64,000 bases of DNA from Euglena gracilis (taxonomy: Eukaryota; Euglenida; Euglenophyceae; Euglenales): contig CP154955.1 in assembly GCA_039621445.1 (NCBI GenBank), forward strand, positions 27,050,029 through 27,114,028. The letters run 5' to 3'. The stretch's first letter is position 1, and each line of letters starts with the position of its first letter. Of this stretch, positions 32,705-42,459 are shown one piece after another. A program made the position numbers and the translations under genes. The notes beneath the pieces were generated by a model that was given only the letters and a program-made list of their open reading frames with translations, searched no databases and was not told where the DNA came from.

Positions 32705-35700
32705 ATGCAGAGCTCAAGCACCAACACACTCATTGATTACCAAGAATTGATAAGTTCTTTGAGAAGCACTGGTCATGAATTGTTGCAAGAGGAGTATACG
32801 CTCCAGTCCAGGTATACCCCAAGCTCTATAGAGCATCCCCTTGCCATAATTTTCAGCTCTACCGAGCATTCTCCCACCCCGCTTTCCAGCTCTATCGAGC
32901 ATTCCCCACACAGCTCTATCGAGCAACCCCCCACCCAATTGGTGCCACACCTAACGGTGTTCAGCTCTATCGAGCATCCCCCCACCGGTCCCAGCTCTAT
33001 CGAGCAATTACCTCCAACCCCCAGCTCTATAGAGCATTCCCCCACCGTTCCCAGCTCTATCGAGCATTCCAACACCCAAAGGGTGCAATACCTAACGGTA
33101 TCAAGCTCCATCGAGCATCTCCCCACTCAGGAGTTTCCACACCTAACGGTGTTTGATTTAGGCGATAACCCCGCTGCGCAATGGGTGCAACGCCTATCGG
33201 CGTGTGGCTCTATCGAGCAACCTGGCGCCCACTGTGATTGTCAACCTTTGCTGCAAAGTCAGGCACCTTGTTGTAACTCTCTGCATCAGGATGTCGCAAC
33301 GGTGCCTACAGGCACATTTGGCAAACAACCCACTGATGTGGTTTACCGCACGCTGCCAAAGGAGGCATGTTTGCACATGCAACATAGTTTGCAAAAGTTG
33401 ATTACAAAATTGGAGCCAATAACGGCACTTTTTGAGTACAAAAATCCTGATATGGGAGCTTTTGTTACGTTGGAGCAGTTCACTGCATTCCACGAAGCGC
33501 AACAGCGCATTATGCAACTGAGCCGTGAATCGGCAAATTTTCACCATATGCACACCCAACGCGGTGAAGGTTTCGCTTCCAGCACTTATGTGCAGCAATT
33601 GGAGGAAAGACTTTCCCGGTTGGAGCGAAACTCATGCAGGTGTGGTGAAAATTCTGCTGAAATAACAAGTTTTTACGCCCATATCGCGAATATCGCAAGC
33701 AGGCAGGATGCGTTCCACCAACGGTGGCAGAATAATATTGTTGACATCCAAACCGCAATTGCGGAGTTGCAGAACCGCAATGCGGTACCATGTTCACATA
33801 ATTTAGATTTTCAGCTATTTTCTGCAGGTGTGCGTGATGATAATCACCAAGTCAGGAAAAAATTTTGTGATGGTCCGATACGGACCGAGGAAACAGTGAA
33901 TCAGCAAGTCAAAAACTTGCAAAAAGATTTCTCAGCGCTATCCGCGCAAGTTTCGGTGTTTTTGGAACAGCCAATGGCTGAAAACGTGCGGAATCCGCAA
34001 AATACCCCTCCTTCCAAACCATCTCCACAACTGGAGCCTATTTCCGAAGCGGTGCACACTCTAGCTGTGCGACTACGGGAATTGGAGGGTGGTTTTGTAA
34101 AAATGTCGCAAGATTTCCGGTCTTTTTCTGACAAAATCCCTCTTCTGGACGATATGTCCAAACACCGCAGGCGTATTAAGCGTTTGCAGGAAGATATTGG
34201 TGCAATCACCGATCATCTGAAAATTCTCGATGATTTGGAAAAAAATTTTGGTGACTTTACAGAAAATTTGGATCAAGTACACGCACAATTGCGTTTATTA
34301 CAACAAAAACCCGATACGGGTGTTGTAGGCACACTTGCCGCAGATTCCAGCTCCAAAAGCGCCAATAGCGCACCTGTGGCGGAGCCTATTGGCACATTGC
34401 CACAAAATTACGATTCTGCTCATGCAGTGGTCCCTCCCCCAGCGGTACCAGTCCCAATGGACCATTTTTTGGATGATGGGGTTGGTTTTCAAGAGAAAGC
34501 CAAGCGAAACCCCCAAAGAAATCGAAAAATTTGGGAATATGAACTTTGTCGCCGTATGAGCCGCACTACCGCACATGGTATTCATCTTCAGATGCATCAG
34601 CATCACCATTCGCGCATTCGCGATTCACCAAGTTTGCAAGGTACCTATGGTACACCAAGTGGAATATTGAATGCGCATGCGCATTCGCAAAATACACCCA
34701 AAAGTACACTTGGTGCAACCACCGAGGTACCAGCGCATGGTGCGGTTTTGCGCCCAGGCCCATCCTCCTTGAATACCACCGAAGGGCCATGGGAGTCTCA
34801 GAAAGATATCAAAGGAATCATCGCTATCGCGAAAAAGGTAAAGCCCCAATGGGACGTTGACCCAACAACATGGAAACAATTTTTCCGTGACTGGGAATAT
34901 TATTGGGATCTGAAAGGGTCAACCCATAACGGAAACCCAGAGGTGATGAAAATGGAATTCATAGACTGTTTACCAAAAGACGAAAAGGAACGCGCCAGAC
35001 AATTGGTCATACGCGGGCGCATTTCTTTTCAGGATTTGGTAGAGCAATATGCTTCTTCATGTTCAAGTTTGGTTTCCAGAATCACTCTGGAGAGAAAATG
35101 GCGGCAATATGCCCCCCATGACCGAAAATGGAGGTCGATAGACCTATGGTACTCAAAATGGCTCTGTTTGGCAGCCGAAGTAGACGAGTTAGGCGAAACC
35201 CAAATGAAAGAGCAATTTGACGCAGTATTACTGCACTTTATACCCAAACTCATAAAAGAAATTCACCGAGAGGAACTCGCAGGACATATTGTGGCGCTCG
35301 ATGAGCGATGGAACTATGTTTCCAAACAATTGAGGCTATCACAGCTTCTCGGACAAATTCAGTCGGCTTATACGAGCCACCCCACGGCAGGAATACCTGC
35401 TATCCAAGTCAGTTCTGTGAAAAAAGTGTCACACTTATCGCATACCGCTATAACGGAATCCAAATTGCGCAATTCGCGCTCTTCAGAAGAATTTTCGGAC
35501 AAACTGTGCTTTTTGTGTAACAAAAAGGGTCATATATCTTGCCATTGTCCAAATCCCTCAGCGCGAAAGCGCAACACAAGCCCAAGAGGATCAGCCTCAT
35601 CATGCAGTTCTCGTTTTTCACAAAATGCGCATTCGCAAAATTCAAAATATCGATCACGATCCACATGTTCACTGTGCGGATCCACCAACCACCCCTCACT

Positions 35701-35968
35701 CAAATGTCGCTATGCGACTCCTCCCCACCCAAGCCATAGCCATCGCGATATGACTCGCAGTTCAAAAGATCGTACTTCAGCCAAAAGGCACACGGTAGGT
35801 CAAAGAGCAACCTCTGTCGAGGATTATCACCCGGCTTCGGGCAGGGAGGGGGATGATACCCCATGTAACCAAAGGGATCATCCCTGCTTTAGCGCTCATA
35901 AATTCAGAGACGTATATGCGTCAAGAAAGTCAATGGCTGATGTGGCCACCGGTTCGGTTTTTGAGTGA
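32705..35968 (+). CDS. gag: E3 Gag polyprotein (~1087 aa), intact
   Basis: Particle protein, unbroken. I start it at ATG 32705 (MQSSSTNT), which aligns with the E1 start MQSTGPN; an in-frame ATG 16 codons upstream is possible. Residues ~40-180 hold about ten SSIEH/SSIEQ repeats separated by Pro-rich spacers, absent from E1. Then come a long coiled coil (QQLEERLSRLERNS), the capsid-like core near residue 720 (KQFFRDWEYYWDLKG), and two CX2CX4HX4C zinc knuckles near residues 935 and 990 (CFLCNKKGHISCHC, CSLCGSTNHPSLKC). It ends ...GSVFE at TGA, not UAG, and no 12-bp stem follows, so the readthrough signal of E1/E2 is lost along with pol. Confidence is high for family, lower for exact start. Confidence 0.85.
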   Translation: MQSSSTNTLIDYQELISSLRSTGHELLQEEYTLQSRYTPSSIEHPLAIIFSSTEHSPTPLSSSIEHSPHSSIEQPPTQLVPHLTVFSSIEHPPTGPSSIEQLPPTPSSIEHSPTVPSSIEHSNTQRVQYLTVSSSIEHLPTQEFPHLTVFDLGDNPAAQWVQRLSACGSIEQPGAHCDCQPLLQSQAPCCNSLHQDVATVPTGTFGKQPTDVVYRTLPKEACLHMQHSLQKLITKLEPITALFEYKNPDMGAFVTLEQFTAFHEAQQRIMQLSRESANFHHMHTQRGEGFASSTYVQQLEERLSRLERNSCRCGENSAEITSFYAHIANIASRQDAFHQRWQNNIVDIQTAIAELQNRNAVPCSHNLDFQLFSAGVRDDNHQVRKKFCDGPIRTEETVNQQVKNLQKDFSALSAQVSVFLEQPMAENVRNPQNTPPSKPSPQLEPISEAVHTLAVRLRELEGGFVKMSQDFRSFSDKIPLLDDMSKHRRRIKRLQEDIGAITDHLKILDDLEKNFGDFTENLDQVHAQLRLLQQKPDTGVVGTLAADSSSKSANSAPVAEPIGTLPQNYDSAHAVVPPPAVPVPMDHFLDDGVGFQEKAKRNPQRNRKIWEYELCRRMSRTTAHGIHLQMHQHHHSRIRDSPSLQGTYGTPSGILNAHAHSQNTPKSTLGATTEVPAHGAVLRPGPSSLNTTEGPWESQKDIKGIIAIAKKVKPQWDVDPTTWKQFFRDWEYYWDLKGSTHNGNPEVMKMEFIDCLPKDEKERARQLVIRGRISFQDLVEQYASSCSSLVSRITLERKWRQYAPHDRKWRSIDLWYSKWLCLAAEVDELGETQMKEQFDAVLLHFIPKLIKEIHREELAGHIVALDERWNYVSKQLRLSQLLGQIQSAYTSHPTAGIPAIQVSSVKKVSHLSHTAITESKLRNSRSSEEFSDKLCFLCNKKGHISCHCPNPSARKRNTSPRGSASSCSSRFSQNAHSQNSKYRSRSTCSLCGSTNHPSLKCRYATPPHPSHSHRDMTRSSKDRTSAKRHTVGQRATSVEDYHPASGREGDDTPCNQRDHPCFSAHKFRDVYASRKSMADVATGSVFE
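32824..33225 (+). repeat. SSIEH repeat array: near-palindromic DNA repeats in E3 gag
   Basis: About ten copies of AGCTCTATCGAGCA or AGCTCTATAGAGCA at uneven spacing (also 17446-17640 in copy 1). GCTCTATAGAGC is a perfect 12-bp palindrome. The same palindrome occurs outside the coding region at 37268-37279. Confidence 0.75.
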
Positions 35969-36640
35969 AGAAACCAAAAATCCAAGGACACGGACTACAG
36001 AGGCTACTAGAAAGGAGGTGACAGGAGTCGCGACCCTGGTCATCCCCTGCCCAGTATCCTTTCTGGTCAGTGTGCAAGGATTTTCTGCTGTCCCCGCTCA
36101 AAATTTTCACGAACCTTTGACATATAGACCGTTTTGTGTTTCCGGTTGTGGTGCATCATGGGATAGCCCATGAATGACCATGTGGTTGAGTGGATTCCCG
36201 CTCCAAGAATGCACACAACACCGCAAAATTCTTCCCCCCCTCAAACTTCCACTAATCATCACTTTTACATACCGTTTTCGATGACAGCAACACCGTTTTC
36301 CACAACACCAACACCGTTATCAACCCGGGGTAAAGAGAAAGTGCCCCCCCTACCCACCGCATATCCACAAACGTTCCACATGCGGTAGGGGTAACAAGTA
36401 GCTTAACCCCCATACGTTCCACTGGGTTCCAAGACGAAAGCCCTAAGGCCTGAAGGCCTTTCGTTTTCCACCAGGTTTGTTGATTCAGACAATCCTGTAC
36501 ACCCCCAGCAGCTCCAAAATTCGCATGCTCAAATTTTTACTACACACTCACCCCCGCAGACCGACATGCGCGACCAGGACAACTACTCCGCACCTCCCCC
36601 CATGGTGTGCACTCTGGGAGACCTTTCCACACAATCACCA
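35969..36640 (+). pseudogene. E3 decayed protease-linker remnant
   Basis: No open frame. Short stretches match the E1 pol start: TTCCACTGGGTTCCAAGACG (compare E1 near 6258), GACATGCGCGACCAGGAC (compare 6436) and the Thr/Pro-rich TTTTCCACAACACCAACACC (compare 6107-6160). DTG and ILGYPF are gone. Homology ends about 36640, well before where RT should be. Confidence 0.7.
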
Positions 36641-39470
36641 ACCAAACACAAAGGTGAATATATACATCAAAACTAATCCCCCCACACTCTATCTCCAACG
36701 GAGAGCTCTATTCATTGACCGATTTTTGTCAAGTGCAAGACAAATTCAGCACTATGTGTACATTCCCCCGAAGTGCATAGCGCACATCAATGCCGATGCG
36801 CATAGCTCACATTCCCCCCACAAGCGCTAATTGCGCACACCGCGCGTCGCGCGAATCCTGCGCATATCGCGCTTCCAAGCCTACCCCCCCCACGCACATG
36901 TTGCGCAGTGAGGCAACTGCCCCCCCCTCCCCGCGCGTATCGCGCCATATCATCCGCGTATCGCGCTAGACCCCGCGCGTATCGCGCCACCCACCTTAGC
37001 AACCCCCCTTTTCCACAATGTCGTGTGAGCACTATCGTGCATTTATGACAAATGGGTATACGCCCAAACCACCCATATTCTTTTGGGAATCATTCCCAAA
37101 GATATATGTGTGGAAATACGCAACTCTATTCATGGATGTTTGTTTCTGTACCACATGATCAAATTGCAGATTTTGTTTGATAACAGCAAACAAGAAGTGA
37201 AGTTTTATGTGAATACGGTTCTTTGCCCAATCCATTCCCACACCAAAAATATTTTGGTGTTCCCAAAGCTCTATAGAGCAACATTGCAAATACTGCATTT
37301 TTCCCGAAAACTTATTCAACTTGTGCTTAAATAGTGTGTGTGCCTAAATGGCTTATACTTTGGCAAAATGCAATCCCGATATGGGAAAATGCTCACAATT
37401 TCATTTCTTTTATGTGCAACATAGTTGCCCCCCCAAAAAAGAAAATGAAGAAAATTCATTCAAACATGCATTTTTTGTGGACTTGACCACTTAGCCTTAG
37501 GTCTATGTGACCAATACACCCTATGATGTGCAAGGCCTATGGGCCATTACCCATGTGGTCCATGGGTCCATAGGACCAATTTGCACAAATTGCAAGGACC
37601 AAAAGGACCAAAGGCCCACAAATCCATATTTTAGAGTGAAAAGTCCATAGGACCTCAAAAAATGGCACAAAAAGCCATATTACATGGCTGAAAGTGGCTG
37701 AATTGGCCAAAACAAGCCAAAAAGGCTGGTTTTACGCAGATTTGCATAAGTGTCACTTTGGCATAGCCTCAAAACCACCACAAAAGCTTCAAAATTTCTG
37801 GCACCTCGTGCCATGAGGTTTTGACTGTACGTAGTAGTGCCTATGAGATAGAAACCAAAAGTTGTCTTTGTAGAATAAACTATGGGAGCTTATAGCAAAA
37901 GCTCACTCACACAGGCAAAAGATAAAAGACGTATCTCAGCGCCTGTAGCTGGCCGACAGGCCATGTTACCCCTCATTCGAAAGCTCGTTCGATGAGCCGT
38001 CCAGCGATGCTATCAGATCGCTGTAACTCTGCACGGTACTCTTATTTGAGGAGATCGTGAAAAATTGAATTAAGCCCAGCCAATCCGGCCAAAAGCCAAA
38101 TTATGGGCCAGATCTTGTACGATCGTGTACCAGACTGGCAAATCAGCCTGAAAGGCTTCTATACTGTTCCCCACATCGTTTCTGATGGCTAATTACCATT
38201 GGTTACCAGTTTGGCTAATGGCCATTTTTAAGCTCCTTTGGCAGCATTCTGCCCATTGCCCCCTCTGTATGGGCTATTAGGCCTGGTACAGTTCAGAGGG
38301 CTATAGCCCACAATTTGGAGTCATTTCGACTCACTAGAACCATTTTTAGAAGCACTTATGTGCAAATTTTCATTTAAATCATTCATTTTCTGCAATTTTT
38401 GGTGATTTTTCCCAATTCTGGCACTCATATCCCTAATGGGAGTGACCATGAGGCACTATGCCAGAGTGGAATGCAAAGGGATATGCTGATAATGGCAATT
38501 TTTCCTTTGCTCAAGATGTCATAGACATGTTTTACTTGTATTTTCAAGCGTATTTTTGCTTTTTTGCGATATTTTTGCACAATTTTACAGCTTTTTGGGT
38601 GATGTGGTGTTATTAGACACCAAAATCCCAAAATCTGTAAAACAACAAACATGCAGTGTTATTGGACACTCTCAACAAGCACTATGTGCACTTGGCAAAT
38701 TTGCAGTCTTAAATGACTCAAAATGCAACAAAGTTGCACTTTCGGTTACAAAAATGCAATTCTCGACGCAGAATCTGCATTTCTGCCCTAAATCCTGATA
38801 GGGATTTCCCTAAAAATCTGACAAAAGTCAGTATTTCTCAGTGGCATAGTCACAAATGATGAGATTTTATCATATTGGCAGTATTTTTTTTCTGCTTACC
38901 ACACTAACGGCATTCTTGCCCCCCCCCCCTCACTTTATTCCGTGGGACCCCCTTACCGATATAATTCGGACCCCCCCCCACTTTATTCAGTGGGACCCCC
39001 TTACCGATATAATTCGGAGGACCCAATGGTCATCATGTGCAACACCAATGGTGTCATTCCGCAAGGTTTATAAGAACCATAGCTCAAAAATGGTGAAACC
39101 CAGCTTTTTGTGATGAATTTCACCGCACTGGAACAATGTTCCATCCTTTTATGTGCATTCACAGTTCATTTGCGGTTTTTCAAAGTGGTATAAGCCACAC
39201 CAATTACAGTTGTTCTGTGATTTGGCAGCAGCCTGCCACAATTCCGCATTTTTTCTGCGGTTGTACACCTCACTATGATTTTTTGGCAATCTGCCGAATT
39301 TTTTTGATTCGGGTATACACCCAGTAGTATTTTTGTGCCATGCATATTCCGCAAGGCAAGGTTTCTTGGCGATAAAGCCTACCCCCCCATTATTTTTGGT
39401 TAATGCCAACCCTTCAGCCTACAGGCTGCACACCCAAGGCAGAAATGCCAAATCTACAGTTTTTAGGGCT
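36641..39470 (+). other. E3 non-coding spacer in place of pol
   Basis: About 2.8 kb, mostly AT-rich, without a supportable gene. It starts with a cluster of CGCGTATCGCG-like palindromes (about 36838-36995), then repeated words of the type GGCCTATGGGCC and GGTCCATGGGTCCATAGGACC-like inverted blocks (37500-37640), the GCTCTATAGAGC palindrome at 37268, and a two-copy ~49-bp tandem repeat with C runs (38931-39020). Its origin is unknown. Confidence 0.6.
38931..39020 (+). repeat. Two-copy tandem repeat in E3 spacer
   Basis: ACTTTATT..GTGGGACCCCC and TTACCGATATAATTCGGA appear twice, at about 38932-38979 and 38980-39018, joined by runs of C. Confidence 0.75.
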
Positions 39471-40174
39471 ACTGCCCGCTATTCTGAGGTATACGCCTCT
39501 GGGGATACCCCATCGACAACACCGTTCTCGCGCTGCACTGTGAAGACTTCACAGCGGTATATGCCGCCAGTAAGAAGACGCACAGCACACAGCGCGCACA
39601 ACGTAATAATTAGGCCAACTTGTTACTTTTCGGCCTTAAGGCCCCCATAAGACTGCCAGACAGCAAAAATTCTGCCTAAGGTCTTTTCACCAGCCCCCCA
39701 CTCCTCTCCCGTTTCCCCCCCGGGTAAAATCGCTGTCGCCGGCAGTTGGTTTTGTAAACAGGTCTTCTTCCCTGGTCAGGTATGACTGGCCAGGTGCCCC
39801 TCCTTCCACACCCTACCTCTACAATCTTTTCCGATCATGGAATGAGACCACCACAAGTGCCGTAGGCACACCCCAAACCGGGCGGATGGGACTTTCTGGA
39901 ATGGAAACCTTCCAGCCCCATTTTCCAATGGGCTCTTCCACTTCCACCCCTTTACCGCAATAAGTAGTTAGCCGCATAAGCGGATAACCTCTTTTGCGCG
40001 TTTTGGGTTGTTGGATTCCCCTCTCTTCCTTCCCTTTCGGGTTTATCAACCTTGTGATGGAGAAGCAGAGCCAAGATATGCTTTCCTGGTGTACCTTCCT
40101 CAGTCTTAGAGCTATGCTTGAATCCTTGCTGGCCTGGTCCAGTAAGGAAATCGGGCAAAGCCCTGGGAGGGGGA
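39471..40174 (+). other. E3 3' UTR and polypurine tract
   Basis: No gene. Related to the E1 3' UTR (48060-48440): shared blocks include CTGCCAGACAGCA, CCCCCCACTCCTCTC and GTCGCCGGCAGTTGGTTTTG. GGGAGGGGGA (40165-40174) directly precedes the 3' LTR and is the plus-strand primer site, identical to that of E1. Confidence 0.75.
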
Positions 40175-40601
40175 TGTGTACCAGGCAGCATGAACATGGC
40201 ACTGTGCATAGCAGCAGACTGCAGAATGTACAATGTTATGCCAGATAGTACTATTCCAAGTTCTGCAATACAAGTTGCAGAATTAGGAATAGCCTATCCT
40301 ATCTCGGATCTGCCTTCTCTTTTCACAGGTGGTATTGTTATTCTGTTTCACATTTCATTAGCCCAAAAGGGCAAACCAAGATTTCAAGTTCAACACTCCA
40401 ACACTCCGATAGGAGGACATTGGAGGAACGAGTTTCCAAACAAATCCCCCTCTTTGCCTTGTGCTCTGCATAAGCCCAAAGGCAATAAAAACTAATAGTT
40501 AAGTGAAAGACTTTCTTTTTTGTTACTCTCCTGGTTCTGTTCCCACGGGAGGGTGTAAGTAGGCCGACAGGCAGTGGGAATAGAGTCAGGGGAGGTACAC
40601 T
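40175..40601 (+). repeat. E3 3' LTR (427 bp)
   Basis: TGTGTACCAGGC ... GTACACT, with AATAAA at 40484-40489. Followed by target duplication AATGG (40602-40606), after which the E2 gag resumes. Confidence 0.88.
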
Positions 40602-40606
40602 AATGG

Positions 40607-41634
40607 TCCATAGACACAAATCCACCACTGCTGGATGTTGCAGACGAGGAATCTCGTGCATGCAACTGTTGTTGCAAATGCAACAACGCGGATGAACAGG
40701 ACTCCATTTGTCCCGATAACCGTTGTAGTGAGTCATGCAAGTGCAGAAACTTGGAGTCATTCCGCGTTTCCGCTTCATGCATGCATTCACTAATTTGCCG
40801 GAAGTGTTGCGGGAGTTGTTGGCACACTTTGTCAAAGGGTTCCCGAAAGTTTGCAAGGTCAATACCCGCACTTTCGAAATTCCTCTGGCAATATTTGCCA
40901 ACTTCCTGCAAGTAATTCCAGCAGAATTCCAGCTTGGTGAAGACATGTTTTTGGCTGTCCTCATCAAAGTGGAGCACTTTGTTCAATGCGGTTACACACG
41001 CTGCAACGCATTGTTGCACATGGTTGAACTGCCTCACAAGGGGGTGATCCCCTGGAAGCCGAGCAACAATATCCTGCACATCCTCAGCAGTGAGGAGCTC
41101 ACCAGTGCCCTTCCCATAGTCATCCATGGGTTGGGATGTACCGGAGAATTCCGGCACCACGAGGCGAGTCTCCGGTTGCCAAGGTAGTGCGGGATAGTAC
41201 CCAAGATCGGGTGGTGGTGGCAAAGCTCTGTAAGGGCTTGCCGGTGGAAGAACGGGTGGTGGTTGAAAGAAACACGGGGTTTCCAACCCACCATCACCAG
41301 AGAAGCCCGGTGGCGGAATCACCACGGGTCTCTCCGGTGTGCGCAGCTGCACCGTTGCCGCAGACAGAGGCGAATACCCCCGTTGTGGCAAGGTGAGTGC
41401 GGAAGAGGCCGCATTAGCCTCTGAAGCCAATGATGTGGAGGGCTCATCGCCGACCACTGTCAATGATGACAAATGTTGCAATCTTGACAATTGAACCAAT
41501 TGTGCCTCATCGGCGTGGGAACTGGAAGCACTTTCACATAAAAGCTTCCAATCCCCAGTTTCTTGGTCAATGTCTTGCAATGATGCCTGTAATAAGGCAT
41601 AGTTGAATTGATGGTTGGGGCCTGTGCTTTGCAT
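40607..41634 (-). pseudogene. gag: E2 gag N-terminal part, separated by E3
   Basis: Open from ATG 41634 (MQSTGPNHQF) down to the E3 target site. It reads without the +1 shift that E1 has near 2232 (here CTTTCGGGAACC, E1 CTTTCGCGGAAACC), so it shows the intact form of this region. Proline-rich and acidic N-terminal part, then coiled coil. The rest of the protein lies at 32021-29076. Confidence 0.83.
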
Positions 41635-41884
41635 CTTTCTGGTGACAAAAGCAGCAAAAACGCACAAAACTAAGCATTTGTGCTGGCACCAGAGGGGTTG
41701 TAACGGGTAATACCGTACAGAACCTTCCGGAGCCTGCTCGTCTGCTTAGACGTTGACTGGAAGCCGGGAGCTGACGCTGCGATAACGGTGCAGGGGCCCT
41801 CCTCTGCCAGTCAGCGAAGGATCGAACCAATCTGCTACCAAGTGTAATACCTGGTAGCCTTTCTTTCTGTATGGGCTGTATGTC
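41635..41884 (-). promoter_or_regulatory. E2 leader and primer-binding site; 5' LTR missing
   Basis: Reverse complement of E1 1182-1440. The primer site (reverse of TGGTAGCAGATTGG) is at about 41819-41840, preceded by ACACT and the 43-bp block CATACAGCCCATACAG... The homology stops at about 41884, where E1 integrase sequence begins. The 309-bp 5' LTR and the expected target duplication are both absent, so a deletion took the LTR and adjoining E1 DNA. Confidence 0.72.
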
Positions 41885-42264
41885 ATCCTCTTTGGCTCGG
41901 CCCATGCGAAATTTTGGAGAGGTTAGGCAGTAGCGGGCGATATAAAGTTGCCTTGCCCAACGGGATTGAGGACGCCCATATGGACGACTTCAAACCGTAC
42001 CTAAGCCCCCCAGAAGGAAAAGCTATCCCCTGCCTATATTTCAAGCCCCGTTCCAGATTACCTGAAACGGACGACTTTGTGGTCGATAAGATAATAGACC
42101 ACAAGGTCGACAGGGGTGTGCACTATTGGAAAGTTCGCTGGAAAGGGTATGGGCCAGAGGAGGACACTTGGGAGCCAGCATCCAGTTTTGTTGGATATAT
42201 CCAGCAGGATTGGAAGCTGTGGAACAAGCGCAATAACATAGACATAAACATAAACACTTTCTGA
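41885..42264 (+). pseudogene. int: E1 integrase C-terminus with chromodomain
   Basis: The frame is open up to TGA 42264 and is compatible with the broken integrase at 9898. [11 protein letters not shown] and [10 protein letters not shown] followed by MDDFKPYL match the GPF-type C-terminal integrase barrel. Then comes a chromodomain: [31 protein letters not shown], with the aromatic residues (Y/W) that bind methylated histone tails in this family. The chromodomain would direct integration to marked chromatin. About 80-100 integrase residues before LGPCEIL are missing. Confidence 0.85.
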
Positions 42265-42330
42265 AACGATTTAGTTTTGGAGAATGCGTGTGTTTTATGT
42301 GAATGTTTCGCGTTTATACCCCCCCCTGCA

Positions 42331-42392
42331 CTTCATTTTTTCTCTATCTTTCTCGCAGGGTTTTGATTAAGATAGAAGCCTTACTTTTTCAG
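42331..42392 (+). promoter_or_regulatory. Candidate splice acceptor(s) upstream of ORF3
   Basis: TTTTTTCTCTATCTTTCTCG followed by CAG at 42356-42358 is a long polypyrimidine tract with AG. A second, CTTACTTTTTCAG, ends at about 42391. Both lie within ~100 bases of the ORF3 ATG (42460). This fits a spliced or spliced-leader trans-spliced mRNA, but no transcript evidence is available. Confidence 0.45.
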
Positions 42393-42459
42393 TGCACCAG
42401 CACTCAAAGCGACTGACAACAAGGTTACCCTTAGTTGTCGTCGTCGTTCGGGTAGCATC

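Larger units (their letters stand above)
17650..33025. repeat. Tandem segmental duplication, copy 2 (~15.38 kb)
   Basis: Second copy of 2081-17647: E1 gag to integrase (17650-25464), E2 (25465-32021) and the start of E3 (32027-33025). Unlike copy 1 it runs on into complete E3. Private changes include a TGA in the RS-rich tail (20564-20566), a 2-bp deletion in the protease (near 21552), a 1-bp deletion near 24760 and an extra A in E2 gag (near 31750). Confidence 0.85.
32027..40601 (+). mobile_element. E3: non-autonomous LTR retrotransposon with intact Gag (8.6 kb)
   Basis: Complete element with 427-bp LTRs (32027-32453, 40175-40601) and 5-bp target duplication AATGG (32022-32026, 40602-40606), inserted in E2 gag. 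LTRs differ at about six positions (~1.4%), younger than E1. Gag is open; a decayed protease and linker remnant follows, then ~2.8 kb of AT-rich non-coding DNA instead of pol, then a 3' UTR related to that of E1. It must borrow RT and integrase. Confidence 0.88.
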
